Positions 34,985 to 44,423 of a DNA stretch of 62,872 nucleotides are shown here, in pieces. This stretch comes from Ardenticatenales bacterium (GTDB lineage Bacteria; Chloroflexota; Anaerolineae; Promineifilales; Promineifilaceae). Within the stretch, counting starts at the first letter, position 1. Each line of letters opens with the position of its first letter. The notes beneath the pieces are model-generated. The model searched no databases. It saw nothing but the letters and a program-made list of their open reading frames with translations, and was not told the DNA's origin. The position numbers and the translations under genes are program-made. The stretch is taken from NCBI GenBank assembly GCA_020634575.1, contig JACKBM010000039.1, forward strand, positions 1-62,872, read 5' to 3'.

Positions 34985-36185
34985 CCTGTTGCGCCGGGAA
35001 GATAGTGTATTCGTTGAATTGGCCGCGCATACAATGGTTGGAGCTCATGGCGGCGCCGTAACCGCCGGCGTTGAGGATGGCCAGCAGATCGCCTTCGACA
35101 GGCCGGGGCAGGACCACATCCTGGCCAAACAGATCGATGGCCTCGTTGATGTGGCCGGCGATGGTCATTTTCTCCAGGGGTCGCGACCGCCAGTTAACCG
35201 GCGCAAAAGCGAACGGCATTTTGTAGTACGCATACAGGCTCTGCAGGTTGAAGCCGGCATTGACACCAACAAAAAGTGTCCCCCCTTTTTCTTCCACCGT
35301 GTTGATCTCCACCAGCAGCAGGCCAGCATCCTTGACCAGATAATCACCTGGTTCCAACAGCATGGTCACCCCCAGCGCTCGGGCGTGTTGGGCCAGCAGG
35401 GCGGCCCAGGCATCCAGGTCAAGCCCCGGCTCCTCCGGCCGCATCCGCACGCCCAGGCCGCCACCGATATCCAGCCGTTGCAGGCCAGGGATCCGCCGGG
35501 CGAACTCGCCCAAGCGCGCCAGGATCCGGTCCAGTTGGGGCAGGTCCGGCGTCATGTAGCCGGAACCCAGATGAAAATGGAGGGTGGTGACAGCCATATC
35601 AGCGCCCGCCGCCAGCGCCAGGGCCTCGTCCAGCTGCTCGGCATAGATGCCAAATTTGGTCGCCCTGGCGCCTGAATAGGCGAGCTGTTCATTGTAAGCC
35701 ATGCCCAACTGGGGATTAACGCGCAAGCCAATGCTTCGGCCGGGGCAGCGGGCCGCCAGACGGCGCAGGCTGCTGAGCGAATCACAGTTGACGTGGACAC
35801 GCGGATGACGCGCCAGCCATTCGATATCTTCGTTGGAAACCGAGGTGTTGGTGTAGACGATCTCCTCCTGTTGGAAGCCGACCTGGCGGGCCAGGCGTAG
35901 TTCGTTGGGCGAGCAGACGTCGAGACCACACCGGCCGGTCAGCCGCAGCCAGGTCAGCATGGGCAAAGAGCGGTTGGCTTTCATGGCGTAATAAATCTCG
36001 TGGGGCACATCATGCCGGTCCAGGGCCTCGTGCAGCCGCGCCAGGTTCGCCCTTACCCGGGCCGCATCATAAACAAATGTCGGGGTGCCCCCTTCGGCAG
36101 CCAGCATTGCCAGATCCTGACCGGCCAGCTGCAGCCGCCCATCCACATAACGCAAATCAGCGCGTTCCCACCAGAATTCGTTCAT
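34971..36185 (-). CDS. Diaminopimelate-decarboxylase-like PLP enzyme (fold type III)
   Basis: 404 residues. Alanine-racemase-type barrel with PLP Lys69 in YYAMKANRSLPML, LDVCSPNELRLARQVGF, HFHLGSGYMTPD (His for PLP stacking) and LDIGGGLGV, then the C-terminal beta domain. It departs from true LysA: the substrate motif EPGR reads EPGDY, the CESGD-type segment that supplies the partner-subunit cysteine is not visible, and the end reads GGYGAAMSSNHCMRGQF. A related amino-acid decarboxylase is as likely as LysA. The 3' end lies inside the 18-bp tandem array. Confidence 0.8.
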   Translation of the reverse strand: MNEFWWERADLRYVDGRLQLAGQDLAMLAAEGGTPTFVYDAARVRANLARLHEALDRHDVPHEIYYAMKANRSLPMLTWLRLTGRCGLDVCSPNELRLARQVGFQQEEIVYTNTSVSNEDIEWLARHPRVHVNCDSLSSLRRLAARCPGRSIGLRVNPQLGMAYNEQLAYSGARATKFGIYAEQLDEALALAAGADMAVTTLHFHLGSGYMTPDLPQLDRILARLGEFARRIPGLQRLDIGGGLGVRMRPEEPGLDLDAWAALLAQHARALGVTMLLEPGDYLVKDAGLLLVEINTVEEKGGTLFVGVNAGFNLQSLYAYYKMPFAFAPVNWRSRPLEKMTIAGHINEAIDLFGQDVVLPRPVEGDLLAILNAGGYGAAMSSNHCMRGQFNEYTIFPAQQVATT

Positions 36186-36223
36186 CTAGGGTTTGTTCCT
36201 TCCTCGTGTTGGTGATGTTGTCG

Positions 36224-36283
36224 GGCGAGGGGTTGGCCAACCCGACGGGTTAGCCGACCCGACGGGTTCGGGAACCCCTCGCC
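36224..36283. repeat. Nested palindromes between divergent decarboxylase-like gene and mvk
   Basis: Outer arms GGCGAGGGGTT / AACCCCTCGCC (36224-36234 with 36273-36283) enclose two direct copies of ACCCGACGGGTT (36240-36251 and 36257-36268), each nearly palindromic and spaced 17 bases. Could be a regulatory site for either gene or a REP-like element. Confidence 0.7.
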
Positions 36284-36312
36284 GTTGTCGATCAACTATC
36301 ATCCAAACGAGG

Positions 36313-36343
36313 TTGGGCGACAAGGGGTATTCGCGCCTACAAT
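36313..36343 (+). promoter_or_regulatory. Putative promoter giving a leaderless mvk transcript
   Basis: TTGGGC (36313-36318) and TACAAT (36338-36343), spacer 19. The -10 ends only six bases before ATG 36350, so transcription would start at or beside the start codon, and no Shine-Dalgarno precedes it. Suggestive only. Confidence 0.4.
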
Positions 36344-36349
36344 TGGCAC

Positions 36350-37294
36350 ATGGTTAGTGCAACGGCGCCGGGTAAAGTCATTCTGTTTGGGGAACATGCG
36401 GTGGTTTATGGCCAGCCGGCCATCGCCGTGCCGGTCAAGGCGGTCCAGGCCAGGGCGACGGTAGCACCGGCACCGGCCGGTACCCCCTTCCGCCTCCTCG
36501 CCCCGGATATCGACGGCGCCTTCAGCCTGGCGGATACCGACGAACCCCTCATCGTCGCCGCCCGCCTACTGCTACAAGAAGCGGGGCTGGCCGAGCTGGC
36601 CGCGACGGTCACCGTGGCCAGCGACATCCCCATCGCCAGCGGTATGGGCTCCGGCGCCGCTACGGCCGCCGCTGTGATTAAGGCGCTGGCCCTTTACCTG
36701 GACCGGCCGGAGCTGGCCGAGCCATTTGTCGTCAGCGGGCTGACCTTTGAGGTCGAACGGCTCCATCACGGCACCCCCAGCGGCATCGACAACACCGCCG
36801 TCAGCTTTGCCCGGCCCGTCTATTTCATCCGCCTGCCTGAGCAAAACAAAATTGAAACCTTTCGCGCCGCCGCCCCCTTTGAACTGCTGATTGGCGACAC
36901 CGGCATCGCCAGCCCCACCCGGCTGGCCGTCGCCGATGTGCGCCGCCATTGGGAAGCCGACCGGGAAGGATTCGAGGCGCTGTTCGCCAGCTGCGGCCGC
37001 ATCGCCAACGCTGCCCGCCAGGCCATTCTGGCTGGGGATGTGGCCGCGCTAGGGCCACTCATGAGAGAAAACCACGCCCTGTTGCAAACGATGACCGTTT
37101 CCTCTCTCGAACTCGATCGCCTGGTTGAGGCAGCCCTCAGGGCGGGCGCCCTGGGCGCCAAGCTCAGCGGCGGCGGCCGTGGCGGCAACATGATCGCCCT
37201 GGTCACACCCGCCAGCCGCGAGGCCGTACGCGCCGCGCTCCTCGCCGCCGGCGCCGTCCGGGTCATCAGCACCATTGTGGGACAAGAAGATTAG
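36350..37294 (+). CDS. mvk: Mevalonate kinase
   Basis: 314 residues, GHMP kinase family. Motif 1 APGKVILFGEHAVVYG (6-21), the ATP-binding loop PIASGMGSGAA (94-104), GTPSGIDN with Asp147 (141-148), and motif 3 AKLSGGGRGGNM near the C-terminus. Phosphorylates mevalonate in the isoprenoid mevalonate pathway. Bacterial use of this pathway is uncommon but known in Chloroflexota. No other pathway genes are adjacent. Its TAG stop is part of the downstream palindrome. Confidence 0.94.
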   Translation: MVSATAPGKVILFGEHAVVYGQPAIAVPVKAVQARATVAPAPAGTPFRLLAPDIDGAFSLADTDEPLIVAARLLLQEAGLAELAATVTVASDIPIASGMGSGAATAAAVIKALALYLDRPELAEPFVVSGLTFEVERLHHGTPSGIDNTAVSFARPVYFIRLPEQNKIETFRAAAPFELLIGDTGIASPTRLAVADVRRHWEADREGFEALFASCGRIANAARQAILAGDVAALGPLMRENHALLQTMTVSSLELDRLVEAALRAGALGAKLSGGGRGGNMIALVTPASREAVRAALLAAGAVRVISTIVGQED

Positions 37295-37351
37295 CCGCTA
37301 ATTACGCCAATTTTCGCGAACGTTTGGCGAAAATTAGCGTAATTAGCGGCT
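37293..37351. repeat. Long palindrome, family A, copy 2 (overlaps the mvk stop codon)
   Basis: 25-base arms with one mismatch (37293-37317 and 37327-37351; arm starts AGCCGCTAATTACGC, inner part AATTTTCGC). Two bases of the mvk TAG stop (37292-37294) belong to the arm. It lies between the convergent mvk and VOC genes. Confidence 0.85.
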
Positions 37352-37365
37352 GATTCTCTTGATGG

Positions 37366-37830
37366 TCAACCGGCGTCGACAAGCCGGCGCCATTCGGTCC
37401 AGCTGCCGTGGAAGCCATCCTGAGGGGGATCGTTTAGCACCGTGATAAATTCGACAGAGTGACCATCCGGATCTTCGAAGTAGATCTGGGCGGAGGGCAT
37501 CCAGCCAATCACAGACGGTTCGCCTGACGTAACGCCATTGAACCCGCGTACCGATACACCTTGCGCCTGCAGCCGGGCGGGCGCCGCCAGCAGCTCGTCC
37601 AGGGACAGGCCGATGGCGAAATGGCTCTTGAAGCGCTCGTCGCCTTGCCAGCCGTAGAGCGCGCCCGGACCCCAGATGCCGAGCATCCCCTGCTCCGGCC
37701 CGCCAATCCAGAAGAAGGCCACCTGTCGTTGAGGCTGCTCATAAGCCAGCTCCAGGCCGACGACCTCCGTGTAAAACTTTTTGGAGCGCTCTAAATCGGT
37801 CACGGGGATATGGGTTTCATAAAGATGCAT
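37366..37830 (-). CDS. VOC-family (glyoxalase/bleomycin-resistance fold) protein
   Basis: 154 residues from ATG 37830 (AAGGAG eight bases upstream; the in-frame extension to 37977 is not supported). Paired beta-alpha-beta modules: MHLYETHIPVTDLERSKKFYTEVVGLEL at the start, and IYFEDPDGHSVEFITVL near the end, the usual VOC pattern with His and Glu metal ligands. Family members are dioxygenases, isomerases or resistance proteins; no specific function can be given. Confidence 0.88.
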   Translation of the reverse strand: MHLYETHIPVTDLERSKKFYTEVVGLELAYEQPQRQVAFFWIGGPEQGMLGIWGPGALYGWQGDERFKSHFAIGLSLDELLAAPARLQAQGVSVRGFNGVTSGEPSVIGWMPSAQIYFEDPDGHSVEFITVLNDPPQDGFHGSWTEWRRLVDAG

Positions 37831-38102
37831 GAGGTTCTCCTTAGGTTGAATGGACCGGCCGATCATAAACTCATCATACCCCAACCCGGGCGGCCCGAAA
37901 CCGATCCATCGATCAGGTGAAGCCTGTTCATTTGCCCGGAGCAGCGGCGGTGGCCAGCCCGCCTTTACCCAATTCAATCCACCATGAAAAGTTTTATAAT
38001 TGGGCTAGCCGGGGCGCAACGCGTCAATGGCTGGTAGACCCCGGCTGTGATACCATAGATTGTTTTCGCAGGACGTTTCCTGGGAGCTGCAAAGGTAAAA
38101 TC

Positions 38103-38465
38103 ATGTCTGCAGAGACTGAATCATACGGACAGATAGATATTTCCCGCACCGCAGTCGCCACAATTGCCAATCAGGCGATTCATCAATGTTACGGTGTGGT
38201 AGGGATGGCCAGCAAAAATCTGGCCAACGGGTTGGCCCAATTGCTAACCCGCGATTCCCGGCGCGGCATCGATGTCCAGATCTCTGATGAGGGCATCATC
38301 ATCGACGCGTATGTGGTTGTCGAGTACGGCATTCGCATCCGGGTCGTCGCCGAAAGCATCCAGAACACCGTCAAATTCCATGTGGAAAAAGCGGTCGGCT
38401 TGCCGGTGCTGGCAGTCAATGTCTATGTACACGGGCTGCGGCATAACAACGATGATCAAGACTAG
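38103..38465 (+). CDS. Asp23/Gls24-family envelope-stress protein, copy 1
   Basis: 120 residues from ATG 38103 (AAGG nine bases upstream). The Asp23 fold is visible: GQIDISRTAVATIANQAIHQCYGVVGMA, then VQISDEGIIIDAYVVVEYGIRI and VEKAVGLPVLAVNVYVHGL. In Gram-positives these small proteins lie upstream of fakA-like DAK2 genes, as here. Together with the DAK2 and DegV genes it forms the usual Asp23-FakA-DegV order. Role unknown; membrane-associated in staphylococci. Confidence 0.9.
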   Translation: MSAETESYGQIDISRTAVATIANQAIHQCYGVVGMASKNLANGLAQLLTRDSRRGIDVQISDEGIIIDAYVVVEYGIRIRVVAESIQNTVKFHVEKAVGLPVLAVNVYVHGLRHNNDDQD

Positions 38466-38467
38466 TT

Positions 38468-38594
38468 GGTTTACGATTTACGATTTGGGATTTACGAGGC
38501 GCTGGCAATTGCCCACACACATCGCGAACCAACAGATCGTTCAGTTCGCGCGTGATCCTTCGTAAATCAAAAATCGTAATTCGTAAATCGATCG
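38468..38594. repeat. Dispersed inverted-repeat element, family B, copy 3
   Basis: About 127 bases with arms at 38468-38498 and 38561-38594 made of the family-B words TTACGATTTACGA and GGGATTTACGA. It starts two bases after the Asp23 stop (38463-38465) and ends three bases before the RBS of the FakA-like gene, filling the whole gap. Confidence 0.75.
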
Positions 38595-38609
38595 TTGGAG
38601 AGAACATTA

Positions 38610-40316
38610 GTGACAGAGGTTGGGTTAGCAGACATTCCCGGCACCAAATGGCAGACCTGCAACGGGCGGCAACTAAGCAAGCTGGCCCAGGCCGGTATGC
38701 TGATGCTGGAACGCAATGTACAACACGTCAATTCCCTGAATGTATTTCCCGTTCCGGACGGCGATACCGGCACCAACATGCTGCTCACCATGCGGGCGGC
38801 CTGCAACCGGACGCAAGATGATCCCAGCGACCATGTCGGGACGCTGGCGCGGACTCTGTCCAAAGGTGCGCTGATGGGTGCGCGGGGCAACTCGGGCGTT
38901 ATTCTGAGCCAGATCTGGCGCGGCCTGGCCCGCAGCCTGGAAGGCAAAGCCAGCTTTAGCGCCGTCGACATGGCCGCCGCCCTGAAAGAAGGGGCTGACA
39001 CCGCCTACAAAGGGGTGATGAAGCCGGTCGAAGGGACGATCCTGACCGTGATCCGCGCTGGCGCTGAAGAAGCTGGCGATGCGGCCCGCAAGAGCGGCGA
39101 CCTGCGCTTCCTATTAGAACGGGTCCTGGAGCGTTGCGAACAGGCGCTGGAGCGAACCCCGGAGCAGCTGCCCATCCTGAAGCAAGCCGGCGTTGTGGAC
39201 TCTGGTGGCCAGGGGCTGGTTTATATTTTCCGCGGGATGCTGGATTACGTGAACGGCCGGCTCTCGCTGGCTGAAGCGGCAGCAACAGCCACCGCCGCTA
39301 TCGCCAATGCGCCGGCTCAGGCGCTGGCTGTGCCCGAAGATGGTCAGCTCGAAAACCCGTACGATGTCCAGTTCATCTTGCTGGGCAAGAATTTGGATGT
39401 GCTCGAGGTGCGGAACCGCATCGACGCGATGGGTGATTCCACGGTTGTCGTCGGCGACGACACGACCATTAAGGTCCACATCCACGTCAAGGATCCGGGC
39501 GAACCGATCAGCTACGGCGCCAGCCTGGGCATCGTCACCGATGTGGTTGTGGAAAATATGCAGATGCAGATGGAGGAGATCATTGAAGGGGTACCGGCCG
39601 GTCTCGCCGCCCCCGCTGACGCGGTCACCAACATCCTGCCGGAAATGAAGATTGAGCCAGGCCAGATTGGCGTCGTCGCCGTCGCACCCAGCGAAGGGTT
39701 TGCCGCCATCCTGACCAGCCTCGGCGTCGCCGAGATCATCAGCGGCGGCCAGACCAACAATCCCAGCACAGAGGAGATCTTTCAGGCGATCCAGGATGTG
39801 CCGACCGACAAGGTCATCATCCTGCCCAATAATAAAAACATCATCCTGGCAGCCGAGGCGGCCCGCGATCTCAGCCCCAAACAGGTGGCCGTTGTCCCCA
39901 CCCGTACCGTTCCCCAGGGAATTGGCGCGATGATGGGGCTAAACCCGGATGGCGAATTGGCCGAGATGGTTGCGGCGATGACCGCCGCCGCTGGTGAGAT
40001 AGCCACGGGCGAGATCACCACGGCTGTGCGCTCGGTCACCATCGATGGCGTCGAAGTGGCCGAAGGTAATTTGATTGCCCTCTGTGACGGGCGGCTCTGC
40101 GCCAGCGGTCCCGATCTGGACGGCATCCTGGCGACGTTGCTGGCCGGCCTGGACCTGGAAGAACGGGAGCTGATTACGCTGTATTATGGCGCGGCTGTCA
40201 CTGCCGCAGAAGCAGAAACAGTGGCGGCGCAAATCACAGCGCAATATCCCGACATTGAAGTCGAAGTGCTGGCCGGTGGTCAGGCCTATTACGATTTCAT
40301 CCTCGGCGCAGAGTGA
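38610..40316 (+). CDS. DAK2-domain fatty-acid kinase-like protein (FakA family)
   Basis: 568 residues from GTG 38610 (GGAGAG seven bases upstream). N-terminal DhaL/DAK2 ATP-binding domain with NVFPVPDGDTGTNM (44-57; Mg-binding aspartates) and GALMGARGNSGVILSQIWRG, then the middle and C-terminal FakA domains (VKVHIHVKDPGEP-type HIHV, GGQTNNPSTEEI, LPNNKNII). In Firmicutes FakA phosphorylates fatty acids held by DegV-family FakB. The DegV gene follows after 18 bases, supporting the same job here. Confidence 0.92.
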   Translation: MTEVGLADIPGTKWQTCNGRQLSKLAQAGMLMLERNVQHVNSLNVFPVPDGDTGTNMLLTMRAACNRTQDDPSDHVGTLARTLSKGALMGARGNSGVILSQIWRGLARSLEGKASFSAVDMAAALKEGADTAYKGVMKPVEGTILTVIRAGAEEAGDAARKSGDLRFLLERVLERCEQALERTPEQLPILKQAGVVDSGGQGLVYIFRGMLDYVNGRLSLAEAAATATAAIANAPAQALAVPEDGQLENPYDVQFILLGKNLDVLEVRNRIDAMGDSTVVVGDDTTIKVHIHVKDPGEPISYGASLGIVTDVVVENMQMQMEEIIEGVPAGLAAPADAVTNILPEMKIEPGQIGVVAVAPSEGFAAILTSLGVAEIISGGQTNNPSTEEIFQAIQDVPTDKVIILPNNKNIILAAEAARDLSPKQVAVVPTRTVPQGIGAMMGLNPDGELAEMVAAMTAAAGEIATGEITTAVRSVTIDGVEVAEGNLIALCDGRLCASGPDLDGILATLLAGLDLEERELITLYYGAAVTAAEAETVAAQITAQYPDIEVEVLAGGQAYYDFILGAE

Positions 40317-40334
40317 CACTGAGTTCAGGGCGCT

Positions 40335-41174
40335 ATGACCATTAAGATCGTCACCGATGGGGTGACGGATATCACGCCAGCAATGGCGGCAGAACATGGT
40401 ATCACGGTCGTCCCGGCGTATGTCAACATCGGTGGGCGTAGCTTTATTGATGGTGTTGATCTGTCCCGAGAGCAATTTTACGCCAACCTGGCCAGTTACC
40501 CGACGCACCCGACCACCGCAGCGGCGGCAGCAGGTGTTTTCACAAGCACGTACGAGGCGCTGGCAGCGGCTGGCGCTACGGAGATTCTGTCCATTCATAT
40601 CGCCTCGACCGTCTCGAACTTTTTTAATGCTGCCCGCGTCGGTGCTGAAGCGGCCAGCCAGGTTCGGGTCCATCTGCTGGACACGGGCCAGTTGACGATG
40701 GGGGCCGGCTTTATGGCCCTGATTGCGGCGGAAATGGCTGCGGCTGGTGAATCGGCCCGTAACATTCTGGCTGCTCTTGAAGAGAAGCTGAAGCGAACCC
40801 AGACCATCGGCTTTGTGGATACGCTGGAGTTTTTGCGCCGGGGTGGCCGCGTCAGCCGGTTGCAGGCCAGTCTGGGATCGATATTGCAAGTCAAGCCAAT
40901 CTTGCGCATTGCCGGCGGCGAGATTACCCTGATCGAACGGGTGCGTACGCGGACCAAACTGATGGCGCGGGCGGTCAGTATGATGCAAGAGCTGGCCCCG
41001 TTTTCCCATCTGGCGCTGCTGCATGCCAACGAGCCTGGGCTGGCCGCTCAGTTAGCTGAGCAGGCGACGGGGCTGGTACCGGCCGGTCAATCCATACCAA
41101 TCGTTTCAATTACCCCCGGTCTGGGCGTCCACATTGGCCCCGGCGCCGTGGGTTTCTCCTGTATTCAATTATGA
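40335..41174 (+). CDS. DegV-family fatty-acid-binding protein (FakB-like)
   Basis: 279 residues. EDD/DegV fold with VTDGVTDITPAMAAEHGI, SYPTHPTTAAAAAGVF (the TSQPS-type lipid-head loop, here TTAA), ILSIHIASTVSNFFNAA, VHLLDTGQLTMGAGFM and FLRRGGRVSRLQASLGSIL. DegV proteins bind one fatty acid and present its carboxylate to FakA. Lies between FakA-like and recG with a four-base overlap (ATGA) into recG. Confidence 0.92.
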   Translation: MTIKIVTDGVTDITPAMAAEHGITVVPAYVNIGGRSFIDGVDLSREQFYANLASYPTHPTTAAAAAGVFTSTYEALAAAGATEILSIHIASTVSNFFNAARVGAEAASQVRVHLLDTGQLTMGAGFMALIAAEMAAAGESARNILAALEEKLKRTQTIGFVDTLEFLRRGGRVSRLQASLGSILQVKPILRIAGGEITLIERVRTRTKLMARAVSMMQELAPFSHLALLHANEPGLAAQLAEQATGLVPAGQSIPIVSITPGLGVHIGPGAVGFSCIQL

Positions 41175-43855
41175 GTAAAGCTTTTCAACGTCTAGAACGG
41201 GTATTAAGCCTGGAAATTCAACAAGGGTATAAGGATAAGGCAGTTGTTGGCGGCATACGCCAATTTGCCACCTTCTGGCTGGACCAGGCCCGCGAGGAAG
41301 CCGTTGATGACATGGATCGTATCCTGGTCGAGCAAACGGTTGAGATCCTGCAGGGCTATGGCCGGCTGCCCGGTAGCGAAAAACGGGCGGAAGTGATTCG
41401 TTCGTTGATGGATCGAATCAAAGCGCGCAACGAGCGGGTCGAAGGGGCTCAACCCGGTACACCCGCCCGCCAGCCGGAAACCCCAAGCCGCGAACACCAA
41501 CCGGCCGCTCCCGAGCCGCCACAGGAAAAGAGCCCGCGCCAGGAGCGCGCTGAGGAACCGGCGCGACGGGAGCGGCGTGAGCCGCAAGAGAAACGGGAAA
41601 AACGCGACGAAAGCGATGATCGACGGGCAAAACGTGATAAACGGGAAAAGCGCGACGAGCATGAGGAGCGCGGCGGCAAGAAACGGGAACGCAGCCCGAA
41701 AGATGAGTCTCAGTCGGGCAGAAGCGAGAGCAGCAAACGCGCAAGCGAGCCGCGGTCTGAGCAGCGTAAAAAGATTCGCCCCAACCCGGACCCGGATGCA
41801 CTGACCCGCCCCGTACAAGAAGTAAAAGGGGTCGGCGACCAGACAGCAACCAAGCTGGCCAAACTGGGCGCCGAAACCATCCGCGATCTGCTCTATCTCT
41901 TCCCTCGGCGATACGATGATTACTCAACCATGAAGCCGATTCACCGGCTGGAGATTGGCGAGCAGGTCACCATCATCGGCACGGTCTGGGAGGTGCGCGC
42001 CCGGCGCACCCGTACGGGCCAGCCGATGGTCCAGGCCGTCATCAACGATGGCTCCGGCAGCATCACGGTAACATGGTACAACCAGCCCTGGCTGGCGCAG
42101 AAGCTAAACTCCGGCTCCCAGATCGCCCTCAGCGGCAAGGTAGAACAGTTCCTGGGCCGGGCGGTGATGACCTCGCCGGATTGGGAACCGGTATCGGAAG
42201 AGATGCTGCGCACGGGCCAGATTGTGCCCATCTACCCGTTGACCGAGGGCCTGGGCCCCGCCAAGATGCGCCGGCTCATGCAGAACGCCATCGAATTTGG
42301 GGCGCCCCGCCTGGCAGACCCGTTGCCGGAGGCTGTGGCTCGCGCCCAGCGGTTGCAGAGCCTCAACCAGGCTCTTTACGACATTCATTTGCCGGGCAGC
42401 ATGGAACAGCTCCAGGCGGCCCGGGAGCGGCTGACCTTTGACGAGCTGTTTTTACTGCAGCTGGGCATGCTGCGGCTGCGCCAGGAATGGCAGGCTGAGC
42501 CGGGCAAAGCGGTCGCGGACCGGCCGGAATTGCTGGACCGTTTCCTGGCGGCGCTTCCCTACGCCCTGACCGGCGCCCAGCAGCGTGTCCTGGGCGAAAT
42601 CAGCCGGGATATGGCCACGGAAACGCCGATGACCCGGCTGTTGCAAGGTGATGTTGGCGCGGGCAAAACAGTCGTGGCGGCAGCGGCGATGATCCTGGCG
42701 GTCGCTGACGGTGGCCAGGCAGCTCTGATGGCGCCGACGGAGATCCTGGCGGAACAGCATTATCTGGGGCTACGCGAGCTGCTGGAATCGCTGGGGTTGA
42801 GTCTCAGGTTGTTGACGGGGAGCACACCGGCCGGTGAGAAAGCCACCATCTACGAAGAGATCAGCGCCGGCACCGCGCAGATCCTGATCGGCACCCACGC
42901 CCTCATCCAGCCCGATGTCCGCTTCCGCAACCTGCTGCTGGCCGTTGTCGACGAGCAGCACCGTTTCGGCGTGGACCAGCGCCGCGCCCTGCGTGATCGC
43001 ACCCTGGACGAAAACGCCCCCACGCCCCACCTGCTGGCCATGAGCGCCACCCCTATCCCGCGCACGCTGGCCCTGTCGCTTTACGGCGACCTGGAGCTAT
43101 CCGTGCTGGATGAGATGCCGCCCGGCCGGCAGGAGATTCGCACCCGCTGGCTGCGCCCCACCGAACGGGAACGAGCCTACAACTTTATCCGTCGCCAGGT
43201 TGGTGAAGGACGCCAGGCGTACATCATCTACCCACTGGTCGAGGAATCTGACAGCATCGACGAAAAAGCGGCGGTGGACGAACACGCCAAACTGTCGCGC
43301 GAGGTTTTTCCCAACCTGAACCTGGGCCTGCTGCACGGCCGCCTCAAATCAAGCGAAAAAGAGGCCGTCATGCGCGCCTTTAAGGAAGGCGAAACGCAGG
43401 TACTGATCTCAACCTCTGTCGTTGAAGTGGGCGTTGACGTACCAAACAGCACCGTCATGATGATTGAAGGGGCCAACCGGTTTGGTCTGGCTCAACTGCA
43501 TCAGTTCCGCGGTCGCGTCGGCCGGGGACAGCACCAATCCTACTGTATGCTGATCGCCGACAGCGGCAGCATCGAATCAGAGCAGCGGCTCTCCGCCATG
43601 GAATCGACCAATGACGGGTTCCTGCTGGCGGAAAAAGATCTTGAGCTGCGCGGGCCGGGCCAATTCTTCGGCAAACGGCAGAGTGGTCTGCCCGAGCTAC
43701 GTCTGGCCTCGCTGCTGGACATCCGCATGTTGGAGCGCGCCCGCGAAGAAGCGCAGAAGATCTTCGCGGCGGACCCTGAACTGGCCGCGCCGGAAAACGC
43801 CGGCCTGCGGGAAAAACTGGACCAGTTCTGGGCCGCTGCCAACGACAGCAGCTAA
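41171..43855 (+). CDS. recG: ATP-dependent DNA helicase RecG with long charged N-terminal extension
   Basis: 894 residues. Residues 1-90 form a helical domain; about 90-212 is a low-complexity, highly charged Glu/Lys/Arg linker; the wedge/OB domain starts near [20 protein letters not shown]; then helicase motifs [15 protein letters not shown] (Walker A, about residue 490-504), [13 protein letters not shown] (DEQH), [31 protein letters not shown] and the TRG/C-terminal region [14 protein letters not shown]. Remodels stalled forks and Holliday junctions. Usual RecG is about 680-700 residues, so the extra 200 residues are notable but also seen in Chloroflexota-like RecG. Confidence 0.95.
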   Translation: MSKAFQRLERVLSLEIQQGYKDKAVVGGIRQFATFWLDQAREEAVDDMDRILVEQTVEILQGYGRLPGSEKRAEVIRSLMDRIKARNERVEGAQPGTPARQPETPSREHQPAAPEPPQEKSPRQERAEEPARRERREPQEKREKRDESDDRRAKRDKREKRDEHEERGGKKRERSPKDESQSGRSESSKRASEPRSEQRKKIRPNPDPDALTRPVQEVKGVGDQTATKLAKLGAETIRDLLYLFPRRYDDYSTMKPIHRLEIGEQVTIIGTVWEVRARRTRTGQPMVQAVINDGSGSITVTWYNQPWLAQKLNSGSQIALSGKVEQFLGRAVMTSPDWEPVSEEMLRTGQIVPIYPLTEGLGPAKMRRLMQNAIEFGAPRLADPLPEAVARAQRLQSLNQALYDIHLPGSMEQLQAARERLTFDELFLLQLGMLRLRQEWQAEPGKAVADRPELLDRFLAALPYALTGAQQRVLGEISRDMATETPMTRLLQGDVGAGKTVVAAAAMILAVADGGQAALMAPTEILAEQHYLGLRELLESLGLSLRLLTGSTPAGEKATIYEEISAGTAQILIGTHALIQPDVRFRNLLLAVVDEQHRFGVDQRRALRDRTLDENAPTPHLLAMSATPIPRTLALSLYGDLELSVLDEMPPGRQEIRTRWLRPTERERAYNFIRRQVGEGRQAYIIYPLVEESDSIDEKAAVDEHAKLSREVFPNLNLGLLHGRLKSSEKEAVMRAFKEGETQVLISTSVVEVGVDVPNSTVMMIEGANRFGLAQLHQFRGRVGRGQHQSYCMLIADSGSIESEQRLSAMESTNDGFLLAEKDLELRGPGQFFGKRQSGLPELRLASLLDIRMLERAREEAQKIFAADPELAAPENAGLREKLDQFWAAANDSS

Positions 43856-43872
43856 AGTCAAAGGAGTGAGTT

Positions 43873-44403
43873 TTGAGTAGTCGACGGGCTATCTACCCGG
43901 GCACATTTGACCCCATTCATAACGGCCACCTCAACCTGATCAGGCGGGCCGCCACCTTGTTTGACGAACTGATCGTGGCAGTCTATGACCACGGCATGCC
44001 GCTAAAGTCAGTCCTGTTCTCGATTGACGAGCGCATTAATCTGATTAAGGAATCCACAACTGACCTGCCCAATGTCAGCGTTGCCCCCTTCTCCGGGCTA
44101 ATCGTCGATTTTGCCAAGGAACATGGGGCCCGCATCATCGTCCGCGGCCTGCGTGTTTTTTCCGATTTTGAGTTTGAGTTTCGGTTCGCCCTGGCCAACT
44201 ACCGGCTGGCGCCGGATATCGAGATCGTCAACCTGATTACCCGGGAGGAGCATACCTTCCTGAGCGGCACCACCGTGCGCGAGATTGCCTCCCTGCACGG
44301 CGATGTCAGCAGTATGGTGCCGGACAACGTCCGCCAGGCGCTACGGGCCAAGTTTGGCGACGCGGACAATGGGTTCGACCCACCTGTCTCTTATCGCGAT
44401 TAA
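43873..44403 (+). CDS. coaD: Phosphopantetheine adenylyltransferase
   Basis: 176 residues from TTG 43873 (AAGGAG site). Nucleotidyl-transferase motifs AIYPGTFDPIHNGHLNLIRRA (T/HxGH) and a C-terminal EEHTFLSGTTVREIASLHGDVSSMVP, matching the usual SSS-VREIA pattern. The middle reads IIVRGLRVFSDFEFEFRFALAN (usual RGLR...D-E). Makes dephospho-CoA from phosphopantetheine and ATP. Seventeen bases after recG, so in the same operon. Confidence 0.94.
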   Translation: MSSRRAIYPGTFDPIHNGHLNLIRRAATLFDELIVAVYDHGMPLKSVLFSIDERINLIKESTTDLPNVSVAPFSGLIVDFAKEHGARIIVRGLRVFSDFEFEFRFALANYRLAPDIEIVNLITREEHTFLSGTTVREIASLHGDVSSMVPDNVRQALRAKFGDADNGFDPPVSYRD

Positions 44404-44423
44404 CAGCAGCGGAAAAAGCTCTG

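Noticed and set aside
34837..35061. Frames encoding repeated CHDLTG or CQVVAT units
   Set aside because: They are read-outs of the 18-bp tandem array on either strand; the real genes end there.
34545..35675. 376-codon plus-strand frame
   Set aside because: Runs out of phase through the MocR gene, across the 18-bp array and antisense to the decarboxylase-like gene; the protein has no motif and both overlapping genes are solid.
39939..41024. 361-codon minus-strand frame opposite the FakA/DegV genes
   Set aside because: Antisense shadow of two well-supported genes; no motif, Gln/His/Arg-rich.
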